Notes under the pieces: generated by a model | The model's database searches: none | Seen by the model: only the letters and a program-made list of their open reading frames with translations | Told to the model about the DNA's origin: nothing | DNA from: Microbulbifer elongatus | GTDB lineage: Bacteria > Pseudomonadota > Gammaproteobacteria > Pseudomonadales > Cellvibrionaceae | Assembly: GCF_021165935.1 (NCBI RefSeq) | Contig: NZ_CP088953.1 | Coordinates: forward strand, 1,597,501-1,661,500 | Length of the DNA: 64,000 nucleotides | Direction of reading: 5' to 3' | Program-made: the position numbers and the translations under genes | Shown: positions 54,779-63,728 of the stretch, one piece after another | Layout: each line of letters starts with the position of its first letter | Numbering within the stretch: position 1 is the first letter of the stretch

Positions 54779-55843
54779 GTGACGATAAAAATACAACCGG
54801 AAGCCATTTCCAGCCTGCGCGGATTCGAGCTCCCCGAGCGACTCGGGTTCGGAACCGTTATGGCGCCGGTCATGTTCCGCGCCCGATACCAGGACGGCCG
54901 TTGGAGTGACGGAGAGCTGGTGCCCTATGGTCCGCTGGCATTGGATCCTGCGGCGAAGGTCCTGCACTACGCACAATCCTGTTTTGAAGGCATGAAAGCC
55001 TATCGCTGTGGCAGCGGGGTTGGGTTGTTCCGCCCGGAGCGCAATGCCCAGCGTATGGCGCACTCCGCCCGTCGTCTGTGCATGCCGCCAGTGCCGGAAT
55101 CTCTGTTTCTGAGCGCGGTAGAGACCGTGGTGGCCCACTGCGCCAACCTGATTCCCGGCAGTAGCGGTGAATCCCTTTATGTTCGTCCATTCCTGATGGG
55201 TACCCAGCCGGATCTCGCGGTGACCGCGAGTAAGGCGTACGAGTTCTATGTGATCGCGAGTCCTTCCGAGGCCTACCACCCGGGCAATATGCGCCTGTGG
55301 GTGGAGCGGGAAGACAGTCGCGCAGCGGTAGGCGGAACCGGCGATGCGAAAGTGGGGGGCAATTATGCCGCCTCCCTGCTGAGTATCGCGCAGCTCAGAG
55401 AGCGCGGGTACGACCAGTCGCTGTGGTTGAATCCGGGCAACCGGCACACAGTCGATGAGCTGTCGGGGATGAATTTTTTCGCGGTAATGGACGGCGTTCT
55501 ACACACCCCGGCGCTGAACGGCTCCATTCTTGAAGGCATCACCCGGGATTCCATACTGACTCTGGCGCGGGATCTGGGTATTGAGGTGCACGAGCGGGAA
55601 ATCGATATCGACGATTTACTGGCCCTGGTTGCATCCGGTACCTGCAGCGAAGCGTTTGCCTGTGGTACAGCGGCGATCGTCAGCCCGATCAGCGAACTGG
55701 GGGACAGCGAGCAGCGTTACCGTCTTGCCCAGGCTCCAGGTCCGGTTGCTCAGCAATTGCGTGCTGCGTTACTGGATATTCAGGAAGGGCGTGCGGAAGA
55801 TCGTTTCGGTTGGATGCATATGGTGCAAGTGGCGGAAGCCTGA
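54779..55843 (+). CDS. ilvE: branched-chain amino acid aminotransferase
   Basis: About 354 residues from GTG at 54779, preceded by GGGAGAGCTTT; extra codons upstream lack protein character. Fold type IV PLP enzyme that makes leucine, isoleucine and valine from their keto acids with glutamate, the last step shared with LeuA's pathway. PLP Lys is in GTGDAKVGGNYAASLL; other motifs: FGTVMAPVMFRARY, YAQSCFEGMKAYR, ESLYVRPFLMGTQPDLAV and SGTCSEAFACGTAAIVSPI. The length and these motifs fit the long (BCAT type II) branch. Ends before a strong terminator. Confidence 0.95.
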   Translation: MTIKIQPEAISSLRGFELPERLGFGTVMAPVMFRARYQDGRWSDGELVPYGPLALDPAAKVLHYAQSCFEGMKAYRCGSGVGLFRPERNAQRMAHSARRLCMPPVPESLFLSAVETVVAHCANLIPGSSGESLYVRPFLMGTQPDLAVTASKAYEFYVIASPSEAYHPGNMRLWVEREDSRAAVGGTGDAKVGGNYAASLLSIAQLRERGYDQSLWLNPGNRHTVDELSGMNFFAVMDGVLHTPALNGSILEGITRDSILTLARDLGIEVHEREIDIDDLLALVASGTCSEAFACGTAAIVSPISELGDSEQRYRLAQAPGPVAQQLRAALLDIQEGRAEDRFGWMHMVQVAEA

Positions 55844-56289
55844 CGTGAAAGTGTTCTTTGGCCGGCAGCGGCTGGCGCAGACTTTCTGTTGCGTGTATCA
55901 AGCAGTGCCAGAAAACACTGCTGAATAATATTCGAGTGATTCCGTAGCACTCTGGTAAATGCGGTTGTTTCCTGGAGAAACGGCCGCATTTTTATTTGCG
56001 CCAATTCTGGTGTCTGCGTTGACTTGCATGACGGAGGTGTTACAAATCTAGAGTGCCCCGCATTTGAGGGTACGGGTAATCCGCCGGATATCCTCGTATC
56101 GGGGGCGTGTCTGGTGAGACAAATAAGAAACTGGAACTTCTGGGAAAGGCCTTTGGCGGTATCCCTCACTTTGACAAGTAGTATCCAGATCAAATTGAGA
56201 CAGCAGAGTCGAATTGCGCTGTGGCTCAGTAAAAAGGTTTTCCCCGCGGCTTCAAGCCGTGTAGTTCCTCGCGAGTGAGGAGAACGGGA
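55844..56289 (+). other. intergenic region, ilvE to Yip1 family gene
   Basis: Apart from the terminator it holds a possible promoter, TTGACT (56019-56024), 16-bp spacer, TACAAA (56041-56046), and a small inverted repeat TGTCT GGTG AGACA (56108-56121). No gene is supported. Confidence 0.45.
55957..55996 (+). terminator. rho-independent terminator of ilvE
   Basis: 15-bp stem AAATGCGGTTGTTTC / GAAACGGCCGCATTT with two G-U pairs, loop CTGGA, then TTTTATTT. Confidence 0.9.
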
Positions 56290-56892
56290 ATGCTGAATCA
56301 TCTCTACGGCCTGATGGTGCAACCGCGCAGGCAGTGGCAGGAAATTGCCGGCATGTCTGAAAAAAGCGTCAACCGTCAGGTGCCTTACGTCATCGTTCTG
56401 GCACTGGTACCGGCATTGTGCTGGTATTTCGGGACCACGGAAATCGGCTGGAATATCGGCCGCGGTGATCAGGTCCGTACCCTGACCAACAATAGCGCGC
56501 TGTCTCTCGTGGCGGTGTTCTATGTCACCATGATCCTTGCGGTAGTCGCAGTGGGTTATTTCATTCACTGGATGGCGAAGACCTACGGCGCGAAAACGCA
56601 TCCGATGAAAGGTATTGTGATCGCCGGGTTTACTGCCACGCCCATTTTTATAGCCGGTGCAGCGGGGCTCTATCCCATCCTGTGGCTGGATATTCTGCTT
56701 GCCACGGTAGCGGTAGCCTATGCGGTATACCTTCTGTACGTGGGAATCCCCATCGTCATGAATGTTTCTGAGGAGCGGGGTTTTCTGTTTGCCAGTGCCG
56801 TAGTCACTGTGTGTCTGGTGATGGCGGTGGTGGTCATGGTGGGCACAGTTCTGTTCTGGAGCTTTGTGGCCGGACCTGTGTTCCAGCACTAA
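56290..56892 (+). CDS. Yip1 family membrane protein
   Basis: 200 residues with five TM segments (about 32-48, 72-95, 110-130, 133-155, 165-190). The pattern LYGLMVQPRRQWQEIA at the N-terminus, VPYVIVLALVPALCWYFGTT and the PMKGIVIAGFTATPIFIAGA core are those of bacterial Yip1/DUF1282 proteins. The function of bacterial members is not established. The ATG at 56290 follows GAGGAGAACGGGA. It stands alone, after a region with a possible promoter and an inverted repeat. Confidence 0.88.
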   Translation: MLNHLYGLMVQPRRQWQEIAGMSEKSVNRQVPYVIVLALVPALCWYFGTTEIGWNIGRGDQVRTLTNNSALSLVAVFYVTMILAVVAVGYFIHWMAKTYGAKTHPMKGIVIAGFTATPIFIAGAAGLYPILWLDILLATVAVAYAVYLLYVGIPIVMNVSEERGFLFASAVVTVCLVMAVVVMVGTVLFWSFVAGPVFQH

Positions 56893-57259
56893 CTGACATA
56901 TCCGGTCCCGGGCGCAGGTGTGCTCGGGACCCTCTCTGCCGTTCCCCCCTCTCTGTTCCCCGCATCGACAGTGCCCGGCTCCTCCGGGTAAAGCCCTCAC
57001 ACCAAGTTTCCGACCATTCGGTCATGTTGTCTCTGGTTAAAATGAGACAAAGTTCCACCTGGCGAATTGCCGAGACTCCTACGAGGCGATAGTATCCGAC
57101 AGCTGGCAGCTAAGTATTTTGCCCGTCTTAATTGGTACATCCGTACCACTTGGGAATGGTGAAGGAAGCCTGGTCACGGTTTTATGTCCGCCAGGCCCCC
57201 TCCGCTGCCGTAAATGCATGGATATCACCTCGAAGACCAATAAGAAATTTGGAGAAAAA
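56893..57259 (+). other. intergenic region with operator-like inverted repeat
   Basis: The notable element is TTGTCTC (57027-57033) and GAGACAA (57044-57050), a perfect 7-bp inverted repeat with a 10-base AT-rich centre (TGGTTAAAAT, which contains a -10-like TAAAAT). A second small repeat, GACC ATTC GGTC, lies just before it. No gene. Confidence 0.5.
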
Positions 57260-58567
57260 ATGAAATCATCGGCGAAATTTGGCGCGCTCCTGCTGGCCGT
57301 ACTGGCGACAGCCTGTTCTCAGAAAGAAGAAGCGGGTACGGCGGATAGCGCGGGCAGTGCTGATGCCGCGGCGTTCCAGAAGCAACTGCTCAAGCAATTG
57401 ATCCAGGCACAACCGGGTGATGTCATTGAAATTCCCGAGGGCCGCTATACGCTGAATCGCAGCCTTTCTCTCAACGTCGATGGTGTGACGATCCGCGGTG
57501 CGGGGATGGACAAAACCATTCTCTCCTTTAAAGACCAGATTCAGGGGGCAGAAGGTCTGCTGGTGAATGCCAGCGACTTCACCATCGAAGACCTGGCCAT
57601 TGAAGACACCATCGGCGATGCGCTCAAAGTCAACGAGGGCAAAAACATCATCATCCGTGACATTCGCGTCGAGTGGACCAATGGTCCGGCGACCGAAAAC
57701 GGCGCCTATGGAATCTATCCGGTACAGACTGAAAACACCCTGGTGGAAGGTACTGTGGCAATCGGCGCATCCGATGCGGGTATTTATGTGGGGCAGTCGC
57801 GCAACGTGATCGTGCGTAACAACCGTGCGGAATTCAATGTTGCCGGAATCGAAATTGAGAACACCATTGGCGCGGACGTATACGATAACGTCGCCACCAA
57901 CAACACTGGCGGCATTCTCGTATTCAATATGCCGAACCTGCCTCAGCCGGGACACAGCACCCGCGTGTACAACAACAAGGTGTTCAAGAACAACTACGAA
58001 AACTTTGGTCATGAAGGGACGCCGGTCGCCGCGGTACCAGCGGGCTCCGGGGTGGTGATCAACTCCAACGATTTTGTGGAGATTTTCAATAACGAAATCT
58101 CCGATAATGACACTGCCAACGTGATCGTCAGCAGCTATTTTGCAGCGGGTTACTACAGCGACAAGTCAACACAGGAGAACTTCGACCCCTACCCGGAGGG
58201 TATTTATATTTACGACAATACCTTCACCGGCGGTGGCAAGTCTCCGGATGATCTGGAGTTGAAAGCGCTGAAAATAGCCAAGTTCGGCCTGACCGGCAGC
58301 CTGCCGGATGTACTGTGGGATGGTGCCGTCGACCAGGCAAAAATGGTAGATGGCAAGCTGCCGGAAAATCTGAAGCTGTGTATTCAGAATGAAGGTGTCG
58401 GCATCATCAATGTCGATCTTCAGGGCGGCTACAAAAACATTACCACCGATATCAGTAAACACAGCTGTAGCCTGAAAAAGCTGCCGCAGGTGGTGCTTGA
58501 TTTCGACAATAAGCAGGAAAAACCTCAGGAAGAGCAACACGCAATCAATGAGGTAACCGATGCGTAA
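57260..58567 (+). CDS. parallel beta-helix lipoprotein paired with diheme cytochrome
   Basis: About 435 residues from the ATG at 57260, which follows TTGGAGAAAAA. The lipobox in AVLATAC gives Cys19. The rest is a right-handed parallel beta helix with repeated rungs of the VTIRGAGMDKTILSF, FTIEDLAIEDTIGDALKVNE and NVIVRNNRAEFNVAGIEIEN kind. It belongs to the family regularly found next to SO2930-like diheme cytochromes; the function of the pair is not known. It overlaps the cytochrome gene by 8 bases, so the two are translated together. Confidence 0.9.
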   Translation: MKSSAKFGALLLAVLATACSQKEEAGTADSAGSADAAAFQKQLLKQLIQAQPGDVIEIPEGRYTLNRSLSLNVDGVTIRGAGMDKTILSFKDQIQGAEGLLVNASDFTIEDLAIEDTIGDALKVNEGKNIIIRDIRVEWTNGPATENGAYGIYPVQTENTLVEGTVAIGASDAGIYVGQSRNVIVRNNRAEFNVAGIEIENTIGADVYDNVATNNTGGILVFNMPNLPQPGHSTRVYNNKVFKNNYENFGHEGTPVAAVPAGSGVVINSNDFVEIFNNEISDNDTANVIVSSYFAAGYYSDKSTQENFDPYPEGIYIYDNTFTGGGKSPDDLELKALKIAKFGLTGSLPDVLWDGAVDQAKMVDGKLPENLKLCIQNEGVGIINVDLQGGYKNITTDISKHSCSLKKLPQVVLDFDNKQEKPQEEQHAINEVTDA

Positions 58568-59708
58568 GCTTGCAGTCAGCAGATGGTTCGGGGGTGCAGT
58601 GCTGGCCCTGCTGCTCACCGGGTGCGACGCACCCCGTGAGCAGGTAACGGTACATGAACGCAGTGCCGTGCCGGACAATCTGAGTCAGTGGCATGTCGTC
58701 GAGGCCATCGACGGCAAACTGTCGCTGAACGCGCGCGTGGTGCCCTATGACCTGAACACAGCGCTGTTCACCGATTACGCGCACAAGCTGCGTACCGTGT
58801 GGATGCCGGAAGGCAGCAGTGCACGGTATGGGGAGGCGGACTTCGATTACCCGGTGGGAACCATTATCAGCAAAACGTTCTACTACCCGCTGGGGGAGAA
58901 CGGCACTGTGGTGCGTACTGACGATTACAGCGGGGACTTTGCCGGATCCGGGTTGGACCTGTCGAAGGTGAAGCTGATTGAAACCCGCCTGCTGGTGAAG
59001 CGTATCGACGGGTGGCAGGCTCTGCCCTACGTGTGGAATGACGCGCAGACCGATGCGGTGCTGGAGATTGCTGGAGACGCCAAGCGGCTGCAGCTGGTCA
59101 ACGCGAATGGCAGCGCAGAAGCGTTTACTTATGTAGTGCCAGACTCCAATCAGTGCGCGGGTTGCCATGCGGACAACCACGCACAGAAAGCGGTGCGTCC
59201 CATCGGCCCGCGCGCGCGTCACCTGAACAAAGTGTTCGATTATCGCGACAGCGGGGTACAGGACGGTGCGCAGAACCAATTGCTATTCTGGCAGCAGGTC
59301 GGCTATCTCACCGGTATGCCGGACCTGGCGGATGTGCCTCGCAACGTGGCCTATGAAGACACCTCAGCTTCCCTGGAGGAGCGCGCGCGGTCTTACCTGG
59401 ATATCAACTGTGGCCACTGTCACAATCCCAGTGGTCCTGCAGACACGTCCGGGCTGATGTTGTACGTTGCCGAGCGCGATCGACGCAAGCTGGGTGTCTG
59501 TAAGCCCCCGGTGGCCGCGGGCACAGGCTCGGGTGATCGCTTGTTTGCGATTGTGCCCGGGAGCCCGGACGATTCCATTCTCAATTTTCGTGTGGAATCC
59601 ACTGACCCCGGGGCAATGATGCCCGAGCTTGGGCGCAGTCTCGCACACGAGGAAGGTGCGGAACTGCTGAAAGAGTGGGTTGCTTCCCTACCCGGCAACT
59701 GCTCCTGA
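58560..59708 (+). CDS. SO2930-family diheme c-type cytochrome lipoprotein
   Basis: 382 residues. The lipobox in LLLTGC gives Cys22. Two heme-binding CxxCH sites: CAGCH in NQCAGCHADNHA (about 200) and CGHCH in INCGHCHNPSGP (about 285). The N-terminal region (YDLNTALFTDYAHKLRTVWM, DYPVGTIISKTFYYPL) is typical of this family, and LFWQQVGYLTGMPD links the hemes. The protein should carry electrons in the periplasm or on an outer-membrane lipoprotein. The start follows GAGGTAACCG and overlaps the beta-helix gene. The two gene products probably form a complex. Confidence 0.92.
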   Translation: MRKLAVSRWFGGAVLALLLTGCDAPREQVTVHERSAVPDNLSQWHVVEAIDGKLSLNARVVPYDLNTALFTDYAHKLRTVWMPEGSSARYGEADFDYPVGTIISKTFYYPLGENGTVVRTDDYSGDFAGSGLDLSKVKLIETRLLVKRIDGWQALPYVWNDAQTDAVLEIAGDAKRLQLVNANGSAEAFTYVVPDSNQCAGCHADNHAQKAVRPIGPRARHLNKVFDYRDSGVQDGAQNQLLFWQQVGYLTGMPDLADVPRNVAYEDTSASLEERARSYLDINCGHCHNPSGPADTSGLMLYVAERDRRKLGVCKPPVAAGTGSGDRLFAIVPGSPDDSILNFRVESTDPGAMMPELGRSLAHEEGAELLKEWVASLPGNCS

Positions 59709-59751
59709 TAAAGTCAGCAGGCGGAAGTCACACGCTTCCGCCTGCTGGCGA

Positions 59752-62160
59752 TCACGGTGACGGCCCGTAAACCAGCGGTGAGTCGATGAAATTCCTCTGT
59801 GGCCTTGTTCTGGCCAGCGCCTCGGTGCTGAGGTACGGTGGATAAAGGAAGTCCAGCAGCCGGCCCGTTTCATTGTTTCTCCGCTCATAGTCTTCCAGTA
59901 GCGCAACATAGGTGCGAAAGCGCTCCTGAATCTTGCGCACATAATCGTAGGGCTCCTGTCCCCGCGCATAGCCGTAGCGCGCCTTCTCGTAATATTTCTT
60001 GTCGGACAGAAGCAGCATCGCGTTTTCGACATTATTGAACCAGACTTTTCTGTCCCAGCCTTTTTCTTCGGCAATGTCCTGTGCGTCGTACACATGACCG
60101 AGCCCGGCATTGTAGGAAGCAAGGGTAAACCACATCATGTTTTCCGGGCTGATACCCTTGTCCTCAAACTTTCGGTGCAGCCACTCCAGGTATTTGAGGC
60201 CGGCACGTACGCTGCTTTCCGGATCAAACAGATTCCTCTCGCCGACCTGCTTGCCGGTATCCGGCATTACCTGCATGAGCCCGCGTGCGCCTACCCAGGA
60301 TTTTGCTTTGGGATTGAACGTGCTTTCCTGGAACATCTGAGCGACAACCAGTCGCCAGTCAAAATCATACTCGTCCGCGTATTTTTTTACGTATTCGTCA
60401 TAGGGGGAAATCGTACCATTGGCATTCAGCTCATCGATTTCCGGGCGGGTGCGTTTCGGCGCATCAAAATACTTGATATAAAGAATGCGCATTTTTTTCT
60501 GCGTGCTCTTCTTGGCAAAGAATTTGTTGATGGCCTTCAGTAATTGCGGGTTGTTTTCCCGCACCATCCAGCCGTAGACGTTGTCCTCGATACCCAGGTC
60601 AAACAGCACATCCACATTGGTGCGCCAGGCGTGCTCCAGTTTCACTGACAGACGATCGGCAATGGCGAGGTCATATTCGCCGTCTGCAACCCTGTCGATA
60701 ATCTCCTGGATATTCAGCTCTTCCGGTGCCAATTCAATTTTCACGCCGGGTACTTTTTTCTTGAGATCCTGTGCGACCTGGTAGTGGTTGCTGGACTTGC
60801 GCACATGAATCGTGCGACCTTCGAGTGCCTCCAGCGATTCTATGTTGTCGCTGTCCTCACCAACCAATACCACGCGCTCCTTCATGTATGGTGTGGAAAA
60901 ATCCATGCCGCTGTTATCGCGTTTTTCTGTAGCTGAGAGCAGGGCCGCGGCAATATCCGCCTTGCCATCGCGCAACATGGTAAGTAGGTCGGCGTGGGTG
61001 GGAGCGACGATGATCTCAAGACGCAATTTGAGTTTTTTGGCGAACGCCTGGGCCAGTTCAAATTCATACCCCATAATGCGGCCCTTCCACATGTAATAGG
61101 TGCCCGGGTGATTGCGCGTGAGTATCCGGATGTAACCCCGTTCGCGAATCTGCTCCAGATCACCAATGGAGCGGTTCACGGTACGGGTCAGCTTGCTATG
61201 GCGGATAAAATCATTCATCGCCTGCAGCAGTTCAGGGGAGTTTTTGCGGACCGCCCAGCCCACCTGGTATTTTCCGGGAAAGGTGTAGTTTTCAATAATG
61301 TTGTCTTTAAATTGGGAAACCTGATTGAAGATGTGGTTTTCCGCGATGGTGAGGTCGATATGACTTTCCGCCACATCAATGACCAGTTCTACATAGTTTC
61401 GTTCGGAAACCTTCAGTTTTAGCCCCGGATGCTTTTCCACGAATTTCCTTGCGGCTGTTTCAAAAACAGTCCCTTTGGTGACCACCAGTGTTTTTCCCGA
61501 CAGGTCTGTGGACTCTGAAATTGGTTTTGTGTCATCGCGGGAAATCAGAACCAGTTGGGTGCTGGCGGTGGGGATCGAGAAGTCGACCTTTTGCTGGCGC
61601 TCTTCATTGATCACCATGTAGTTGGCGATAAGGTCGCCTTTGCCTTCGTTGAGTAGCGGGATCAGTTGATCGAAGTTATTGGCGTAGAGTACGACCGGTT
61701 CCAGCCCCAGGCGCGTGGCCAGGCGTTTCGCTTCACTCAGTTCGAGATCCTGGAGGGTGGCCTCCCGGTGCAGTGAATCGCTGTTGGAAATATCCACCAG
61801 TATGCGGAGCTTTCCCTGTTTCAGCAGGCCCGGCAGATCACCGGTCTCGGTGTAATTGTCGTAGGCGTGGATGGGGTACTCGCCACTGGTTTCCTGTGGC
61901 CATTCCGCTTCGCGGCGCAGGTCTTCCCGGGAGGCGGGGTGCATATGCGGATCATCGGCACCGACCTCTGGGGAAGACTCATCGCTGTCTGCGTCATCGT
62001 CATCACTTTCTGCCGGGGTATCAACTGCCACATTTGTCTCAGTGTCCCCGGCAACTGGCGACTCTGGGGCGGCACCTTCATCCTCCCGCTGGCAAGCGAC
62101 GATGGAGAGAAGGATAACCAGAAGGCAGCAAAACTTACGCCCAAGCACAAACAATCCCAT
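59752..62160 (-). CDS. MltF-like lytic transglycosylase with two solute-binding domains
   Basis: 802 residues. The lipobox in LLSIVAC gives Cys23, so an outer-membrane lipoprotein is likely. A flexible acidic segment (about 25-85) is followed by two type 3 solute-binding domains, about 115-345 (LPGLLKQGKLRILVDISNSD) and 350-590 (LEQIRERGYIRILTRNHPGT), and an SLT domain (about 620-750) with the catalytic Glu in VVAQMFQESTFNPKAKS, then GLMQVMPDTGKQVG and ASYNAGLGHV. E. coli MltF has one such domain and about 518 residues. It cleaves murein glycan strands; the two domains could bind muropeptides and regulate activity. The start has a weak ribosome site. Confidence 0.92.
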   Translation of the reverse strand: MGLFVLGRKFCCLLVILLSIVACQREDEGAAPESPVAGDTETNVAVDTPAESDDDDADSDESSPEVGADDPHMHPASREDLRREAEWPQETSGEYPIHAYDNYTETGDLPGLLKQGKLRILVDISNSDSLHREATLQDLELSEAKRLATRLGLEPVVLYANNFDQLIPLLNEGKGDLIANYMVINEERQQKVDFSIPTASTQLVLISRDDTKPISESTDLSGKTLVVTKGTVFETAARKFVEKHPGLKLKVSERNYVELVIDVAESHIDLTIAENHIFNQVSQFKDNIIENYTFPGKYQVGWAVRKNSPELLQAMNDFIRHSKLTRTVNRSIGDLEQIRERGYIRILTRNHPGTYYMWKGRIMGYEFELAQAFAKKLKLRLEIIVAPTHADLLTMLRDGKADIAAALLSATEKRDNSGMDFSTPYMKERVVLVGEDSDNIESLEALEGRTIHVRKSSNHYQVAQDLKKKVPGVKIELAPEELNIQEIIDRVADGEYDLAIADRLSVKLEHAWRTNVDVLFDLGIEDNVYGWMVRENNPQLLKAINKFFAKKSTQKKMRILYIKYFDAPKRTRPEIDELNANGTISPYDEYVKKYADEYDFDWRLVVAQMFQESTFNPKAKSWVGARGLMQVMPDTGKQVGERNLFDPESSVRAGLKYLEWLHRKFEDKGISPENMMWFTLASYNAGLGHVYDAQDIAEEKGWDRKVWFNNVENAMLLLSDKKYYEKARYGYARGQEPYDYVRKIQERFRTYVALLEDYERRNNETGRLLDFLYPPYLSTEALARTRPQRNFIDSPLVYGPSP

Positions 62161-62473
62161 GGTACTTCTGCAGATACATCCGATGTCGTTGTTAAAATTC
62201 TAGTCGGCGGGCTGCAGGTGTGTAGCTTGATTCCGCGGTTCGCAGATATTCGTGCGGGTATGCAATAGCGATTGTGTGCCCGGACGCGCCAACCACCGGA
62301 GGGGTTTTATCGAGGGCGACAGGTGTGGATGAACGGCGATAGCAGGAGTGGTGGAAGGCGGGCAGGCCAGAAGTTTTTTGGCGTCACGGAAGGTGGTCGG
62401 GCCCCGAGTGATGAGATGTCAGGGCCGCGAAGTCGGTAGAGACCGCAGTGTCGGTTGTGGTGGGCTGCTCAGC
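62161..62473. other. intergenic region between MltF-like and TetR genes
   Basis: About 310 bases between two leftward genes. It must carry the MltF-like promoter; a minus-strand TAGAAT near 62200 is a possible -10 box. Nothing else is supported. Confidence 0.4.
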
Positions 62474-63190
62474 CTATGCCGTTTGTGTCTGCATGTTGTT
62501 CAGTGCGGTTGTGCTTGATGTGGGAATGACGCCTTTGATCATCAGGGTCACTGTACGTTCAAGCAGAGGCGAGTCTACGGAAATGGCGCCGCTCAGAATC
62601 TGGAACTCAAGATTCAGAATCGTACCGTGAGCTACCTGGGCCGCAGCCAGCGGGTCTGACAGCTGTAACAGCTCGAAGAATTCGACAATCAGATTTTCTG
62701 TGGACTGATTCGCCATGCGTACGGCACGGGTCAACTGTGGGTTGCGCAGCGCTTCATTTCTGAAGGCGAGCTCAATAATCCGGTTGTCGCGACTGCTCGC
62801 CTGGGAGCGAATGTGGTTCAACACGAAGCGAGTCAGCTGCTGAATAAGTTGGCGGCGCCCTGTGGAAGAGTGCATCTGTTCCGGCGTGAGCTGGCGAACC
62901 GCGGAAAAGCTTTCTTCCTGCAGTGTCAGGGTCTGATCAATATTCTGTTCTACGAAATAAGTGAATGCATCACTGATCAGGTCATCCAGCTGTTTGAAGT
63001 AGTAAGTGGTGGCTGCCAGTGGTACCGCAGCTTCTTTGGCGACAGCGCGATGGCGGATGCCACGAATTCCCTCTTTTACAATGAGGCGAAGAGTGGCTTC
63101 TAAAATTGCTTTGCGACGTTGGCGGCTGTCGGCACGTTGTGCGCGACGACCCTGGTAGACCAATTCAGACTTTCCGTTGTCTAACGTCAT
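62474..63190 (-). CDS. TetR family transcriptional regulator
   Basis: 238 residues. The HTH is at about 25-70: SRQRRKAILEATLRLIVKEG, RGIRHRAVAKEAAVPLAATT, YYFKQLDDLISDAF, the classic TetR order. The C-terminal part is an all-helical ligand domain (ALRNPQLTRAVRMANQSTEN, LLQLSDPLAAAQVAHGTILN). Its ligand and targets are not known; the nearest genes are the MltF-like gene and the rnf operon. Start follows AAGGAATTCTCGCAACC, a slightly long spacing. Confidence 0.92.
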   Translation of the reverse strand: MTLDNGKSELVYQGRRAQRADSRQRRKAILEATLRLIVKEGIRGIRHRAVAKEAAVPLAATTYYFKQLDDLISDAFTYFVEQNIDQTLTLQEESFSAVRQLTPEQMHSSTGRRQLIQQLTRFVLNHIRSQASSRDNRIIELAFRNEALRNPQLTRAVRMANQSTENLIVEFFELLQLSDPLAAAQVAHGTILNLEFQILSGAISVDSPLLERTVTLMIKGVIPTSSTTALNNMQTQTA

Positions 63191-63728
63191 GGTTGCGAGA
63201 ATTCCTTTGCAGTATGAGGCGAACAGCTATCGGGAATCGGGAAGTGGGTGTTCCAGATGAAAATAGCGCGGTGAAAAAATTGTCGGCAATACAGCCCGTT
63301 CATGTATTCCGCTCCCGTCGTGTATTCGTCTTATCTTTATGCCTCCAGTCTACCGAAAGTCACACGGCCATGGCCACGCGTACTTATGACTGACAAGACA
63401 GCTTGGGACGGTCGCTCTATTTTATCGATATGAGTCAGGTTAGCCAGCGAGGAATCGCGGATTGTGAGGGAAATCCCATTACGTTTTATTACACGGGGAA
63501 TTAGTTGAAGAAAACTTCGGGAAAATGGCGAATTTGCGAGCTGAGCCGCGAGAAGCAAGTGATGTGAGTTGCTGTGTGGAAAACGAAGAAGATCCGGTCA
63601 TGGAATTGAGGACATGGCTTCCGCAAAAAAATACCGGCTCTGCGGCCGGTATTTTTTTGCGGGTCGGGTCGGCACCGGAAAAGCCTGGTGCCGACCCGAT
63701 CGCCTGTTAGCGGAAAACCCTGCGCAAT
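63191..63728. other. intergenic region between TetR and rnfE
   Basis: About 540 bases with the terminator at 63625-63658 and otherwise no supported gene. A short piece near 63380 (CTGACAAGACAG) could be part of an operator; this is a guess. Confidence 0.45.
63625..63658. terminator. bidirectional terminator after the rnf operon
   Basis: AAAAAAATACCGGC (63625-63638) / GCCGGTATTTTTTT (63645-63658), loop TCTGCG. It lies about 70 bases beyond the rnfE stop on the minus strand. Confidence 0.92.
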
